Shown: positions 53,601 through 64,000 of the stretch, piece after piece
Layout of the letters: the number at the start of each line of letters is the position of its first letter
Position numbering within the stretch: position 1 is the stretch's first letter
Assembly (NCBI GenBank): GCA_003150615.1
Contig: QALN01000011.1
Location: 85,853 to 149,852 of the forward strand
Direction: 5' to 3'
Source: Flavobacteriales bacterium
GTDB lineage: Bacteria > Bacteroidota > Bacteroidia > Flavobacteriales > UBA1820
DNA length: 64,000 bases
The notes under the pieces: model-generated
Database searches by the model: none
What the model was told of the DNA's origin: nothing
Seen by the model: the letters and a program-made list of their open reading frames with translations, nothing else
Position numbers and translations under genes: made by a program

Positions 53601-54024
53601 GCTGTACAACACATTGGCTGGAATTAAGGATAAAGGATCGCTCGAAAGCTTCGCTTTGTCGTTGCGCGACCGTTTCGGCCCTCTCCCGCGCCAGGTTGAG
53701 GAACTTTTGTCGTCGATAGAACTGAAATGGCATGCGTCATTGTTAGGTATGGAACGGTTGGTTATGAAAAAAGGCGTCATGAGGGCGTATTTCCCGGAAG
53801 ATTCCTCGAGTCCGTATTTCAAGTCGGATATTTTTTCCGGAATATTGGCCTGGGGTGCGGCCAACGGCAGTATTTGCCGGTTTGAAGAGAAAACACTCAA
53901 AAACGGACGCATTGCTTTGGTGATGCGTATATCGGGCGTGGGCAGGCTGTCGCGTGCGCAGGAAGTAATAAAATCCGTTTCTGCGCAACTCGTGCAGGAA
54001 AAGGAAGGTGATGCGGAAAAATAA
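50629..54024 (+). CDS. mfd: Transcription-repair coupling factor
   Basis: DNA translocase that removes stalled RNA polymerase and recruits UvrA. Its 1131 residues are normal for the family. The UvrB-like N-terminal domains are at about 1-420, the RNA polymerase interaction domain around LSELEIGDYVTHIDHGVGRF, and the translocase motor has GDVGFGKTEVAIRAA, DEEHKFGV and TATPIPRTLQFS. The C-terminal UvrA-binding domain follows PETQIDTDFELLIPDGYV. The start is TTG at 50629: an in-frame stop lies just upstream and no ATG precedes conserved sequence. Confidence 0.96.
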   Translation: MEKDDIISRVGKSTGFSALGAALSDADVSKIRIGGFTGSWINVCLARFNAAGGKGFLLVCPDRESAGYAYGDMQYLLGDGRVLFYPASYRRAYQVEEIDNANVLLRGEVLSSLASPEGASLCVVTYPDALFEKVMGRRSIDGSTFRISVGDNTGMEQFIDRLEAAGFERSDFVFSAGQYSVRGGIADVFSYNAEQPFRLEFFGDTVESIRPFDIETQLSSGSVKSVSVLSNVEDKSRGGKRESFFDFLPSGTTVVTHNVFSCRGTIEKLWEKASKAYEATGESPVKRARPEELFLDGNAYTDTLSRHKVVELAQRPYFTPDKSLESGVVPQAVFHKNFQLLAENLRDNMSKGLDNVIVCANETQARRFDDIFSGIGEDIRFTTVEGSLHQGFVDTSASLACYTDHQIFERYQRFAVPRQYTKAQALSLTQLSELEIGDYVTHIDHGVGRFGGLQKIDVGGHPQEAVKLVYAGGDILYVSIHSFHKISKFSGKEATQPKVDHLGSNAWKALKERAKKRVKQIAFDLIKLYAKRRLAKGFSFSPDNYLQNELEASFLYEDTPDQLKATEAIKADMESDRPMDRLVCGDVGFGKTEVAIRAAFKAACDSKQVAVLVPTTILAFQHYRSFSARLKRMPVRVEYLNRFRTAKEKASILKDLEEGKIDIIIGTHQIVGKNVKFKDLGLLIVDEEHKFGVGVKDKLKTIRENVDTLTLTATPIPRTLQFSLMSARDLSIIATPPPNRHPINTQVITFDQETIRDAVQYELSRGGQVFFINNRIENIFEMAGMIQRLVPDARIAVGHGQMKGTELEDLMLGFMEGKYDVLVSTTIVESGLDVPNANTMFVNNAHMFGLSDLHQMRGRVGRSNKNAFCYYIAPPYSSMTEDARHRLEALEKYSAVGQGINIAMKDLEIRGAGDLLGAEQSGFIADIGFDTYQKILAEAVDELRREEFADVFDGDNRSDSLNYTLPETQIDTDFELLIPDGYVSSSVERLRLYNTLAGIKDKGSLESFALSLRDRFGPLPRQVEELLSSIELKWHASLLGMERLVMKKGVMRAYFPEDSSSPYFKSDIFSGILAWGAANGSICRFEEKTLKNGRIALVMRISGVGRLSRAQEVIKSVSAQLVQEKEGDAEK

Positions 54025-54312
54025 ACAGTCTGTACTAAACATCGAACAGCCTATGGCTGCGGCGGGACAGAAAGAAACACCGAACGGTCTATGCCTGCGG
54101 CTGAACGGAAATAAGTGTTAATCGGGCTATGTCTGAGATGCAGCGACCGCTCCATCAGGTAGTGCAGGGAAGAGGAACTGTTAGCTCCGCGCATCGAAAC
54201 AGTTCGTTGTATTTGCCATTTTCTTTTGGAGCAGCAAAAGAAAGTGGGAACAAATTGTGGTTTTAAAATACGATTAAAAAATATAGACCCAAAAACATAC
54301 AAAAAACGGGTA
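54025..54312. other. Gap between mfd and recG
   Basis: About 290 bases with no clear gene or terminator. It is within 50 bases of GC-rich, poorly codon-like text, then becomes A-rich before recG. The recG reading frame stays open upstream to 54226 but without conserved residues. Confidence 0.4.
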
Positions 54313-56430
54313 ATGGATACGCCAAAGCATAATATTTTCCTCACTCCGGTCGAATATCTCAAAGGTATAGGCCCGCGCCGGGCACAGGCGCTCAAGTCGG
54401 AAATGAACGTATTCAATGCCGGCGATCTGCTCAATTTTTTTCCGTTCCGGTATATAGACAAGACAAAATACCACAAGATATCCCAGGTACGCGACGCCGA
54501 GGCCGACGTACAGATAATAGGTCGGCTGGGAAATGTTGCCGAAGTGAAACAGGCAGGACGCACGGTACGTCTTACCGCAGCATTTTATGATGAAACGGGT
54601 ACGTTGGAACTGGTATGGTTCAAAGGGTTCCAGTGGATAAAAAAGAACCTTGTAAAAGGCGAAACGTATGTTGTCTTCGGACGGCCCAACATGTTTGCAG
54701 GCCGTTACACGATAGCCCATCCGGAAATGGAAACCCTCACTGCGCACGAATCTTCGCCTCTGTCGGCTATGGTCCCGGTGTATCCTTCTTCCGAAGGGTT
54801 GCAAAAGAGCGGAGTTACATCTAAAGTGATAAGTTTGGCGGTAGCGGAATTGCTTAAAACGGCATTGCCTTACGTGAAAGAAACGCTGTCTGCGGAAATA
54901 ATGGAAAAATGGAGGCTTATGGGACGTGCCGAAGCACTGAAGACCATGCACTTTCCTTCGGATACCGACCATCTGGCACGGGCCAGGGAAAGGGTAAAGT
55001 TCGAGGAACTGTTTTTCATGCAGCTTACGATGCTCCGCCGCAAGGTCATACGCCAAAGCAAGCTCACGGGTTATCCTTTCCCGGTGGTTGGGGATTATTT
55101 CAATACTTTTTACAACTCTCACCTGCCTTTCCCGCTCACCGGGGCTCAGAAGCGCGTGGTGAAGGAAATACGCCGCGATGTCGCTACCGGATATCAGATG
55201 AACCGCCTGGTACAGGGCGATGTAGGTTCAGGCAAGACTATCGTGGCGTTGATGTCGATGTTAATTGCGCTTGATAACGGTTATCAGGCGTGTATGATGG
55301 CTCCTACCGAGATATTGGCCACACAACATTACAACAGTATTTCCCGTATGCTATCCGGTATGGGCGTAAGGGTTGAACTGTTGACCGGTTCGACCAAAGG
55401 AACTGCGCGCAAGAAAATACTCGAAGGACTTTTGTCAGGAGAAATACAAATACTCGTAGGCACCCATGCGCTGATAGAGGAGACGGTGGTGTTTAAAAAC
55501 CTTGGATTGGCGGTGATAGACGAACAGCACCGTTTCGGCGTGGCACAACGGTCGCGATTGTGGGGTAAAAGCTCGTATGCTCCGCATATACTCGTGATGA
55601 CGGCTACGCCCATACCACGCACTCTGGCGATGAGCATTTACGGGGATTTGGACGTTTCTGTCATCGATGAACTGCCGACCGGCCGCCGGCCGGTAAGGAC
55701 GTTCCACAGATACGAGTCGGCACGCCTGTCCGTACTTGGGTTCATGCGTTCGGAAATAGACAAAGGCCGGCAGGTGTACGTAGTTTATCCGCTGATAGAA
55801 GAATCGGAGTCTATGGACTACCGTAATCTTATCGACGGATACCAGTCGCTGGAGGATTTTTTCCGGCGTCCCGCCTACCATGTCGGGGTGGTGCACGGTA
55901 AGATGAAATCCGAGGAAAAGGACGATGCTATATCGCATTTTGCGCGTGGGGAAACGGACATATTGGTGTCCACCACCGTGATAGAAGTAGGGGTGGATAT
56001 ACCGAACGCTTCGGTGATGGTTATCGAGAGTGCTGAACGCTTCGGGCTGGCACAGCTGCACCAGCTTCGCGGGCGAGTAGGACGCGGGGCGGAACAGTCG
56101 TATTGCATACTTATGACCGGCAATAAACTATCGTCGGAATCAAAAAAACGCATGGACGCTATGGTCGCCACTACCGACGGGTTTAAGATAGCCGAACTCG
56201 ACCTTAAGATGCGCGGTTACGGCGATATGATGGGCCTGAGGCAAAGCGGTATGTCGGGGCTTAAGCTGGCCGACCTGACCCGCGACGTGGAGGTTCTCGA
56301 ACGTGCGCGCCGCGCGGCGCAGGATTTGCTTTTCTCCGATCCGGAGCTTTCCCTGCCGCAGAATGTCCCGGTAAAAGCCGTTTACGACGGAATGATGCAG
56401 GGGCGGGCTTTGTGGAGTTATATAAGCTGA
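54313..56430 (+). CDS. recG: ATP-dependent DNA helicase RecG
   Basis: Branch-migrating helicase for stalled forks and recombination intermediates. The ATG at 54313 (MDTPKHNIFLTPVEYLKGIG) is chosen because conserved sequence begins there; 705 residues is typical. The N-terminal wedge domain includes the OB fold around DVQIIGRLGNVAEV. Helicase motifs are QGDVGSGKTIVALMS, DEQHRFGVAQR, TATPIPRTLAMS and STTVIEVGVDIPNASVMVIE, ending in QLHQLRGRVGRG. Follows mfd on the same strand, both being DNA-repair translocases. Confidence 0.96.
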   Translation: MDTPKHNIFLTPVEYLKGIGPRRAQALKSEMNVFNAGDLLNFFPFRYIDKTKYHKISQVRDAEADVQIIGRLGNVAEVKQAGRTVRLTAAFYDETGTLELVWFKGFQWIKKNLVKGETYVVFGRPNMFAGRYTIAHPEMETLTAHESSPLSAMVPVYPSSEGLQKSGVTSKVISLAVAELLKTALPYVKETLSAEIMEKWRLMGRAEALKTMHFPSDTDHLARARERVKFEELFFMQLTMLRRKVIRQSKLTGYPFPVVGDYFNTFYNSHLPFPLTGAQKRVVKEIRRDVATGYQMNRLVQGDVGSGKTIVALMSMLIALDNGYQACMMAPTEILATQHYNSISRMLSGMGVRVELLTGSTKGTARKKILEGLLSGEIQILVGTHALIEETVVFKNLGLAVIDEQHRFGVAQRSRLWGKSSYAPHILVMTATPIPRTLAMSIYGDLDVSVIDELPTGRRPVRTFHRYESARLSVLGFMRSEIDKGRQVYVVYPLIEESESMDYRNLIDGYQSLEDFFRRPAYHVGVVHGKMKSEEKDDAISHFARGETDILVSTTVIEVGVDIPNASVMVIESAERFGLAQLHQLRGRVGRGAEQSYCILMTGNKLSSESKKRMDAMVATTDGFKIAELDLKMRGYGDMMGLRQSGMSGLKLADLTRDVEVLERARRAAQDLLFSDPELSLPQNVPVKAVYDGMMQGRALWSYIS

Positions 56431-56443
56431 ATATACGGTTCCG

Positions 56444-56889
56444 CTACGGCCGCAGGATCGAAGCCGTCCCCTTGCGCAGAAGCGCCCATCGTTTTAATAT
56501 ATGTAAAGATGCTAAAACGCCTGTAACGAGTCCTGCTTTGTAGTGCCATAATCCTACATGGGTGTTGGCTTCGTCTATGAAAAAAGCCAGTAGTATCCCG
56601 CTTGCCGCAACTATAATAAAAAGTGCCGACAAAGCCGCAACTATCTTACTTTTGTTTTTCAGTCCTTTGCTTTTCAACGCTTTGTACCATGCCCAGTGGT
56701 ATTTGACATGGATTGCGGCAAGTATTAGGAACGAGAACCCTGCGATAGAGTGAAATACAGCCATATCGTGCCACACCTGATGGTCCGTGCGTGTCCTGCG
56801 ACGTGCAATTCTATACCTGTGTATGCCGTCAGTGCGAATACGGGTATCAACGCCATATCGGTAAGGAAAATGATCTTCTTTTTGTCCAT
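56444..56889 (-). pseudogene. DUF4405-like membrane cytochrome, frameshifted
   Basis: Two open frames together make one protein of about 148 residues. The first (from ATG 56889) reads MDKKKIIFLTDMALIPVFAL and TAYTGIELHVAGH, a membrane helix ending in a His. It is then out of frame near 56782-56795. The -1 frame continues with HQVWHDMAVFHSIAGFSFLI, HVKYHWAWYKALKSKG and a last helix with WHYKAGLVTGVLASLHILKR. The pattern of paired His in four helices fits flavinylation-associated or DUF4405 cytochromes. The break has no slippery run, so it is either a real inactivating change or a sequence error. Confidence 0.65.
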
Positions 56890-56994
56890 AATAAATTTGT
56901 TCTTCCGCAAATATATGTTTTTTCGCCATTTCCGGGCAAAGCGGCCGACAGCGTAAAGTAATTTATTTAAAAATAGGTGATATAAGCCCGGAAA

Positions 56995-59442
56995 TCAAGC
57001 CGGGTCCACATCTATCGTTATCCGTACCGTGCGGTATTCCCTCGACGATGAAAACGCCGAAGACAATTTCGACAGATATTCTTTTACGCCTTTCAGCGAT
57101 ACTTCCTGAGGCAGTTTTATATACAGGTGTTTTATGTACAGACTGTTTATTCTGGGAATATGGTAATAATCGGGGCCGAGGACGTTATCAGGGAGTATTT
57201 GCCGCAGCCTTCCGGCAAAAACGGCAGCCGCAGCGTCGAGCGTTTCCGTTTCCTTGTGGCGCAGTACTACGCGTATCATGCGGCAAAACGGCGGGTAAAT
57301 GAATTGACGGCGGTGTTTCATTACGTCGCGGTACATGGACTGATAGCCGCCATTGACGACGTTGCGTATCACTTCGTGTTCCGGTTCGTATGTCTGTAGG
57401 ATTACCTGTCCGCGTTCCTTGCGGCCGGCGCGCCCTCCTATCTGGCTCAGCAACTGGTAACCGCGTTCGAAGGCGCGGAAATCGGCGTTTTTGAACGAAT
57501 AGTCCGCATTGAGTATGCCTACCAGCGATACGTTGCCGAAGTCCAGCCCTTTGGCTATCATCTGCGTGCCTATGAGTATGTCGGCCTGTCCGTTCTCAAA
57601 AGCCGTTATGATGCTCTGGTATGAATTTTTCCCGCCCGTAGTATCCAGGTCCATACGCAATATGCGGGCATCGGGGAATAGTTTTGCGGCTTCGGCTTCG
57701 ACTTGTTCCGTGCCGAAACCTTTGGTGTCGAGCCGTACCGAACCGCATTGCGGGCATCGTTGCGGGCGAGGTTCGTTGTACCCGCAGTAATGGCAGCGCA
57801 TGTTGTCGGAGTGTTTGTGGTATGTAAGGCTTACATCGCAATGCCGGCATTGCGGCGTCCATCCGCAGTCGCGGCATTCCACTACCGGGGCATATCCGCG
57901 CCTGTTCTGGAAAAGTATGACCTGCCGCCCGCTGCCTATGGCTTCTTTTGTACGCTCTATCAGTTCATGGGAAAAGTGACCTTTCATTTTGCCTGCGGCG
58001 TACGCTTCTTTTATATTTACCACGTTTATTTCCGGCATGGCTACATCGGCATACCTGTGCGGGAGCGATACCAGGGAATATTTGCCTTGCAGGGCGTTGT
58101 GGTAACTTTCAACCGAAGGAGTAGCGCTGCCCAGAACGACATGCGCCCCTGACATCGAAGCCAGCACCATGGCCGTATCGCGTGCGTGGTAGCGTGGCGA
58201 AGGGTCCTGCTGTTTGTAACTTTGCTCGTGTTCTTCGTCCACGACTATCAGCGACAACTTGTCGAACGGCAGGAAAACGGCGCTGCGCGCTCCCATTATT
58301 ATATCAAAACGGTTGTTTCCGCCGCTTTTGACTCTTTGCCATACCTCGGCGCGCTGCATGTCGTTGTATTTGGAGTGGTAAACTCCTATTTTCTCGCCGA
58401 AGTACTGCTTGAGCCTGCCTACAAGTTGAGTGGTGAGGGCTATTTCAGGCAAAAGGTAGAGTACCTGTCCGCCTTTTTCCAGAGTTTCCTTTATCAACCG
58501 CACGTATATCTCCGTTTTTCCCGAGCCCGTTACGCCGTGCAGCAATGCCGGTCTGCCTTCCGCGAAGCTGTTTTTTATTTCTGCCAATGCCTGTTCCTGT
58601 TCGGTGCTCAGGGCTTTTATGGGCTTGTCGGACGGGCGGCCTTTTATCCTGTCTGTTTCCTCGCGCCGCACTTCCAGTATTCTTTTCTTTACCAAGCCGT
58701 CGAGTACTGTAGGGCTTGCGCCGCAATATTCAAGCAGTTCTTTTTTTGTCAACGGCTCTTTTCCCTGAGCTTTGATGCCTAGTGCTGCCATAAGCAAGGC
58801 TCTTTGTTTTTCGCTTCGGGCCGTGGCTTCCATAGCCTTTTCCATGCCGCCGGAGCCGGAAAAATAATCTTTGCCGATGTATACGAAGTTTTCCATGAGA
58901 GGACGGTAACGTTCGGCATATTCCATGAATACGCTAACCAATCCCTTTTGCATCATCTTTTTTAGCAGAGGGAGTACGTTTTTCCGCCCTAATATGGATG
59001 AAACGTCGTCTACTGTCAGGTTTTTGTTGTTTTCCAATGCCTCGCATACCATAAATTCGTCGTCGGAGAGTTCTCCGTCGGGTATGCTGTGCTCAAGCAG
59101 TTCTATCTTGGTGCGGCTTTCTATTTTCAATGCCGAAGGAAGAGCCGCCCGCATGACTTCTCCAACCGTACAGGCATAATATGAGGCTGTCCATTGCCAT
59201 AGCTCTATTTGTCGCCTGTCCACAACAGGTTCGTCGTCCAGTATTTCTATAACCGGCTTAGGCTTGTATCCCTGCGGCTCATCGGAGTGTTCTTCCAGTA
59301 TTATGCCCGTATAGATGGCTCCTTTCATGTCCACGGCAACTCTTTTACCGTAGTTATCGCCCAAAACGCTACCTTCGGGCATGATGTAAGTCATGCACGC
59401 GCTTATGTTTAACGGAAGTAATATTTCAGCGTAATGTACCAT
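56995..59442 (-). CDS. priA: Primosomal replication-restart helicase PriA
   Basis: Reloads the replisome at repaired forks. Its 815 residues comprise an N-terminal DNA-binding domain (about 1-100), a winged helix, and the helicase with HGVTGSGKTEIYVRLIKETL, VVDEEHEQSYKQ and LGSATPSVESYHNAL. The two-zinc cysteine cluster is intact (CRDCGWTPQCRHC, then CHYCGY and CPQCGS). Helicase motifs after it include IGTQMIAKGLDFGNVSLV and IGGRAGRKERGQVI. Transcribed towards recG. Confidence 0.96.
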   Translation of the reverse strand: MVHYAEILLPLNISACMTYIMPEGSVLGDNYGKRVAVDMKGAIYTGIILEEHSDEPQGYKPKPVIEILDDEPVVDRRQIELWQWTASYYACTVGEVMRAALPSALKIESRTKIELLEHSIPDGELSDDEFMVCEALENNKNLTVDDVSSILGRKNVLPLLKKMMQKGLVSVFMEYAERYRPLMENFVYIGKDYFSGSGGMEKAMEATARSEKQRALLMAALGIKAQGKEPLTKKELLEYCGASPTVLDGLVKKRILEVRREETDRIKGRPSDKPIKALSTEQEQALAEIKNSFAEGRPALLHGVTGSGKTEIYVRLIKETLEKGGQVLYLLPEIALTTQLVGRLKQYFGEKIGVYHSKYNDMQRAEVWQRVKSGGNNRFDIIMGARSAVFLPFDKLSLIVVDEEHEQSYKQQDPSPRYHARDTAMVLASMSGAHVVLGSATPSVESYHNALQGKYSLVSLPHRYADVAMPEINVVNIKEAYAAGKMKGHFSHELIERTKEAIGSGRQVILFQNRRGYAPVVECRDCGWTPQCRHCDVSLTYHKHSDNMRCHYCGYNEPRPQRCPQCGSVRLDTKGFGTEQVEAEAAKLFPDARILRMDLDTTGGKNSYQSIITAFENGQADILIGTQMIAKGLDFGNVSLVGILNADYSFKNADFRAFERGYQLLSQIGGRAGRKERGQVILQTYEPEHEVIRNVVNGGYQSMYRDVMKHRRQFIYPPFCRMIRVVLRHKETETLDAAAAVFAGRLRQILPDNVLGPDYYHIPRINSLYIKHLYIKLPQEVSLKGVKEYLSKLSSAFSSSREYRTVRITIDVDPA

Positions 59443-59584
59443 GTTTTATGATGCAATATTATGCCAAAAAAACAAATAAATACCTTAAGTACGATGGCAA
59501 AAAGAGCTCGTATGGCGAAATATTCAGCGCAAAATATTGTGTCTCATGGTTTAATGTTATTTGTGAAAAAATGTGCTGAGATAA

Positions 59585-59615
59585 CTTGTAAATTACATTC
59601 TTCTCCATATCTTTG
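59585..59615 (+). promoter_or_regulatory. rRNA promoter P1
   Basis: CTTG (59585-59588), 19 bases, TATCTTTG (59608-59615): a full match to the Bacteroidetes promoter. Confidence 0.6.
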
Positions 59616-59698
59616 CCATCCGTTCGTTAAGGTATGGAAGTTAAAAAACGGTTTGACAAAAAATACCGGAAGTCGGGGGAAAAAAAGCGGGTAAAAAA

Positions 59699-59730
59699 TT
59701 TGCGGGCATAAAAAAAAGGTTTTACCTTTG
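59699..59730 (+). promoter_or_regulatory. rRNA promoter P2
   Basis: TTTG (59699-59702), 20 bases, TACCTTTG (59723-59730): exact at both elements, about 245 bases before mature 16S. Confidence 0.8.
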
Positions 59731-59974
59731 CCCCCGCAATGGGACAGATACCCGGGAGACGCATAACCTTAGGGAGTAAGGTATGGGTCACAAAAAAAGC
59801 CTCTGAGAAAAGAGGCGGAACACCAAAGCGTTCCTTGAAAGAATGAGATAGCCAGAACCGCTTGACGGAAGAACGCAAGAACTTTCGGCGAGTAAAAAAA
59901 CAAAAAGGGAAAGGCGTACAAAAGAAACAACCAAAAACAACGTTCGATTCGAGCCGAAGGACAAACCAAAGCAT

Positions 59975-61506
<1,532 letters not shown>

Positions 61507-61710
61507 ATAGAGAACAAAAGTCCAAAAAGGCAAGAAACGACAGGATTTGGGAAAACAGATACTCCTTTCCCGGTTCAGGCTATCACACACAACGACAGAG
61601 AAGTCGTAAAAAAAACCCAAAGCGGAAAAGGGCAGCAGAGACGCTGGCACAGAAAGGGCGGCAAAGGAGGAGGCGAAAAAAGCAGCCCGACCGCCACAAC
61701 ACACACACAG
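61507..61710 (+). other. 16S-tRNA spacer
   Basis: About 200 bases, A-rich, with inverted segments expected to form RNase III-type processing stems around 16S. No gene is seen; open frames crossing it are incidental. Confidence 0.6.
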
Positions 61711-61784
61711 AGTCTCATAGCTCAGCCGGTTAGAGCGCTACACTGATAATGTAGAGGTCGGCAGTTCAAGTCTGCCTGAGACTA
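61711..61784 (+). tRNA. tRNA-Ile (anticodon GAT)
   Basis: Acceptor AGTCTCA/TGAGACT, D-arm TAGCTCAGCCGGTTAGAGC, anticodon stem-loop CTACA-CTGATAA-TGTAG with GAT at 61745-61747, and a T-arm with TTCAAGT. 74 bases, discriminator A; CCA is not encoded. Standard position in the 16S-23S spacer. Confidence 0.97.
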
Positions 61785-61785
61785 C

Positions 61786-61859
61786 GGGGGTTTAGCTCAG
61801 CTGGCTAGAGCACCTGCTTTGCAAGCAGGGGGTCAAGGGTTCGAATCCCTTATCCTCCA
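61786..61859 (+). tRNA. tRNA-Ala (anticodon TGC)
   Basis: Acceptor GGGGGTT with ATCCTCC, including the G3-U70 wobble that identifies tRNA-Ala, and a U-U mismatch at pair 6-67. The anticodon loop TTTGCAA has TGC at 61820-61822; T-arm AAGGGTTCGAATCCCTT. CCA not encoded. It lies one base after tRNA-Ile. Confidence 0.97.
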
Positions 61860-62065
61860 CGGCCAGAGGCCGTTTGATATGGATTTATCCGTATAAGAAC
61901 AAGCCGAAGGAACAAGTTCATTGACATATTGACGATTACGAGAAAACAAGTTTTTATGGAAACATAAAAACGCAACTAGTAGAGAAAAGACGTTATCAAA
62001 ACATTGATAAAACAATAAAGTAGAAACGTAGCGGTCTCTAGTAATAGAGACACAATTTCGAGCAA
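61860..62065 (+). other. tRNA-23S spacer
   Basis: About 200 A-rich bases with the common Bacteroidales spacer phrase GTTCATTGACATATTG near 61916-61931. Presumably holds one arm of the 23S processing stem, whose partner lies beyond the window. Confidence 0.6.

Positions 62066-64000
<1,935 letters not shown>

Overview
The window is chromosomal DNA from a member of the Bacteroidota, order Bacteroidales, and most resembles the Rikenellaceae/Alistipes side of that order. This rests on several things in the sequence. Genes lack Shine-Dalgarno leaders and carry the Bacteroidetes -7 box TAnnTTTG, sometimes with a -33 TTG 19-21 bases upstream. The gene set (LptE-SecG cluster with a sigma-54 activator, the NagB-LmbE fusion, fused CoaBC, single-chain GlyRS, S1 of about 590 residues) and the 16S text are of Bacteroidales type. 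The species is unknown to me. Gene content is almost entirely housekeeping; I see no prophage, transposase or CRISPR array.

Layout. 1-5.3 kb: pheS, a ZIP metal transporter, ettA, a 71-bp repeat array and a frameshifted exported-protein gene. 5.3-14.8 kb: cell-wall and envelope genes: an M23 peptidase, a three-gene muropeptide operon (NlpC/P60 peptidase, Tat-targeted dipeptide epimerase, transglutaminase-like lipoprotein), class I fumarase, a catalytically degenerate M23 protein and a small beta-barrel. 15-30 kb: the rpiB-rnr-tadA operon, a PPOX-fold protein, a CNNM/CBS protein, gpmA, a nitrilase-family hydrolase, purB, rpsA, a small exported protein, class II HMG-CoA reductase, HU, a 29-residue AURKAIP1/COX24-like ribosomal peptide and RNase G. 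30-42 kb: outer-membrane proteins, glyQS, rlmH, an ECF sigma-factor operon, the sigma-54 activator-lptE-TPR-secG cluster, rubrerythrin and prmC. 42-59 kb: queA-coaBC, two tandem nagB paralogs plus a 59-residue winged helix protein, two metallophosphoesterases, mfd, recG, a frameshifted membrane cytochrome-like gene and priA. 59.4-64 kb: an rRNA operon with two tandem promoters, 16S, tRNA-Ile(GAT), tRNA-Ala(TGC) and the first part of 23S, which runs off the window.

Two observations stand out. First, two related non-coding elements (about 26.37-26.59 kb and 34.06-34.27 kb, minus strand) share short conserved blocks and a long rod-like hairpin. They also share a second pairing from the apical region to the 3' tail. 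Both helices are kept by compensatory changes, so this is probably a structured RNA family with pseudoknot or switch topology: either a 6S-like RNA pair or cis-regulatory leaders of the small exported-protein genes just downstream. Second, a 71-bp repeat occurs three times upstream of ettA, once upstream of the sigma-54 activator and four times upstream of mfd. It always faces the gene, and each array ends in a complete CTTG-N21-TATATTTG promoter whose -33 element lies inside a small palindrome. It looks like a portable promoter cassette.

Two genes (4510-5053 and 56444-56889) are split by single frameshifts. Whether these are real mutations or sequence errors cannot be decided from one sequence.
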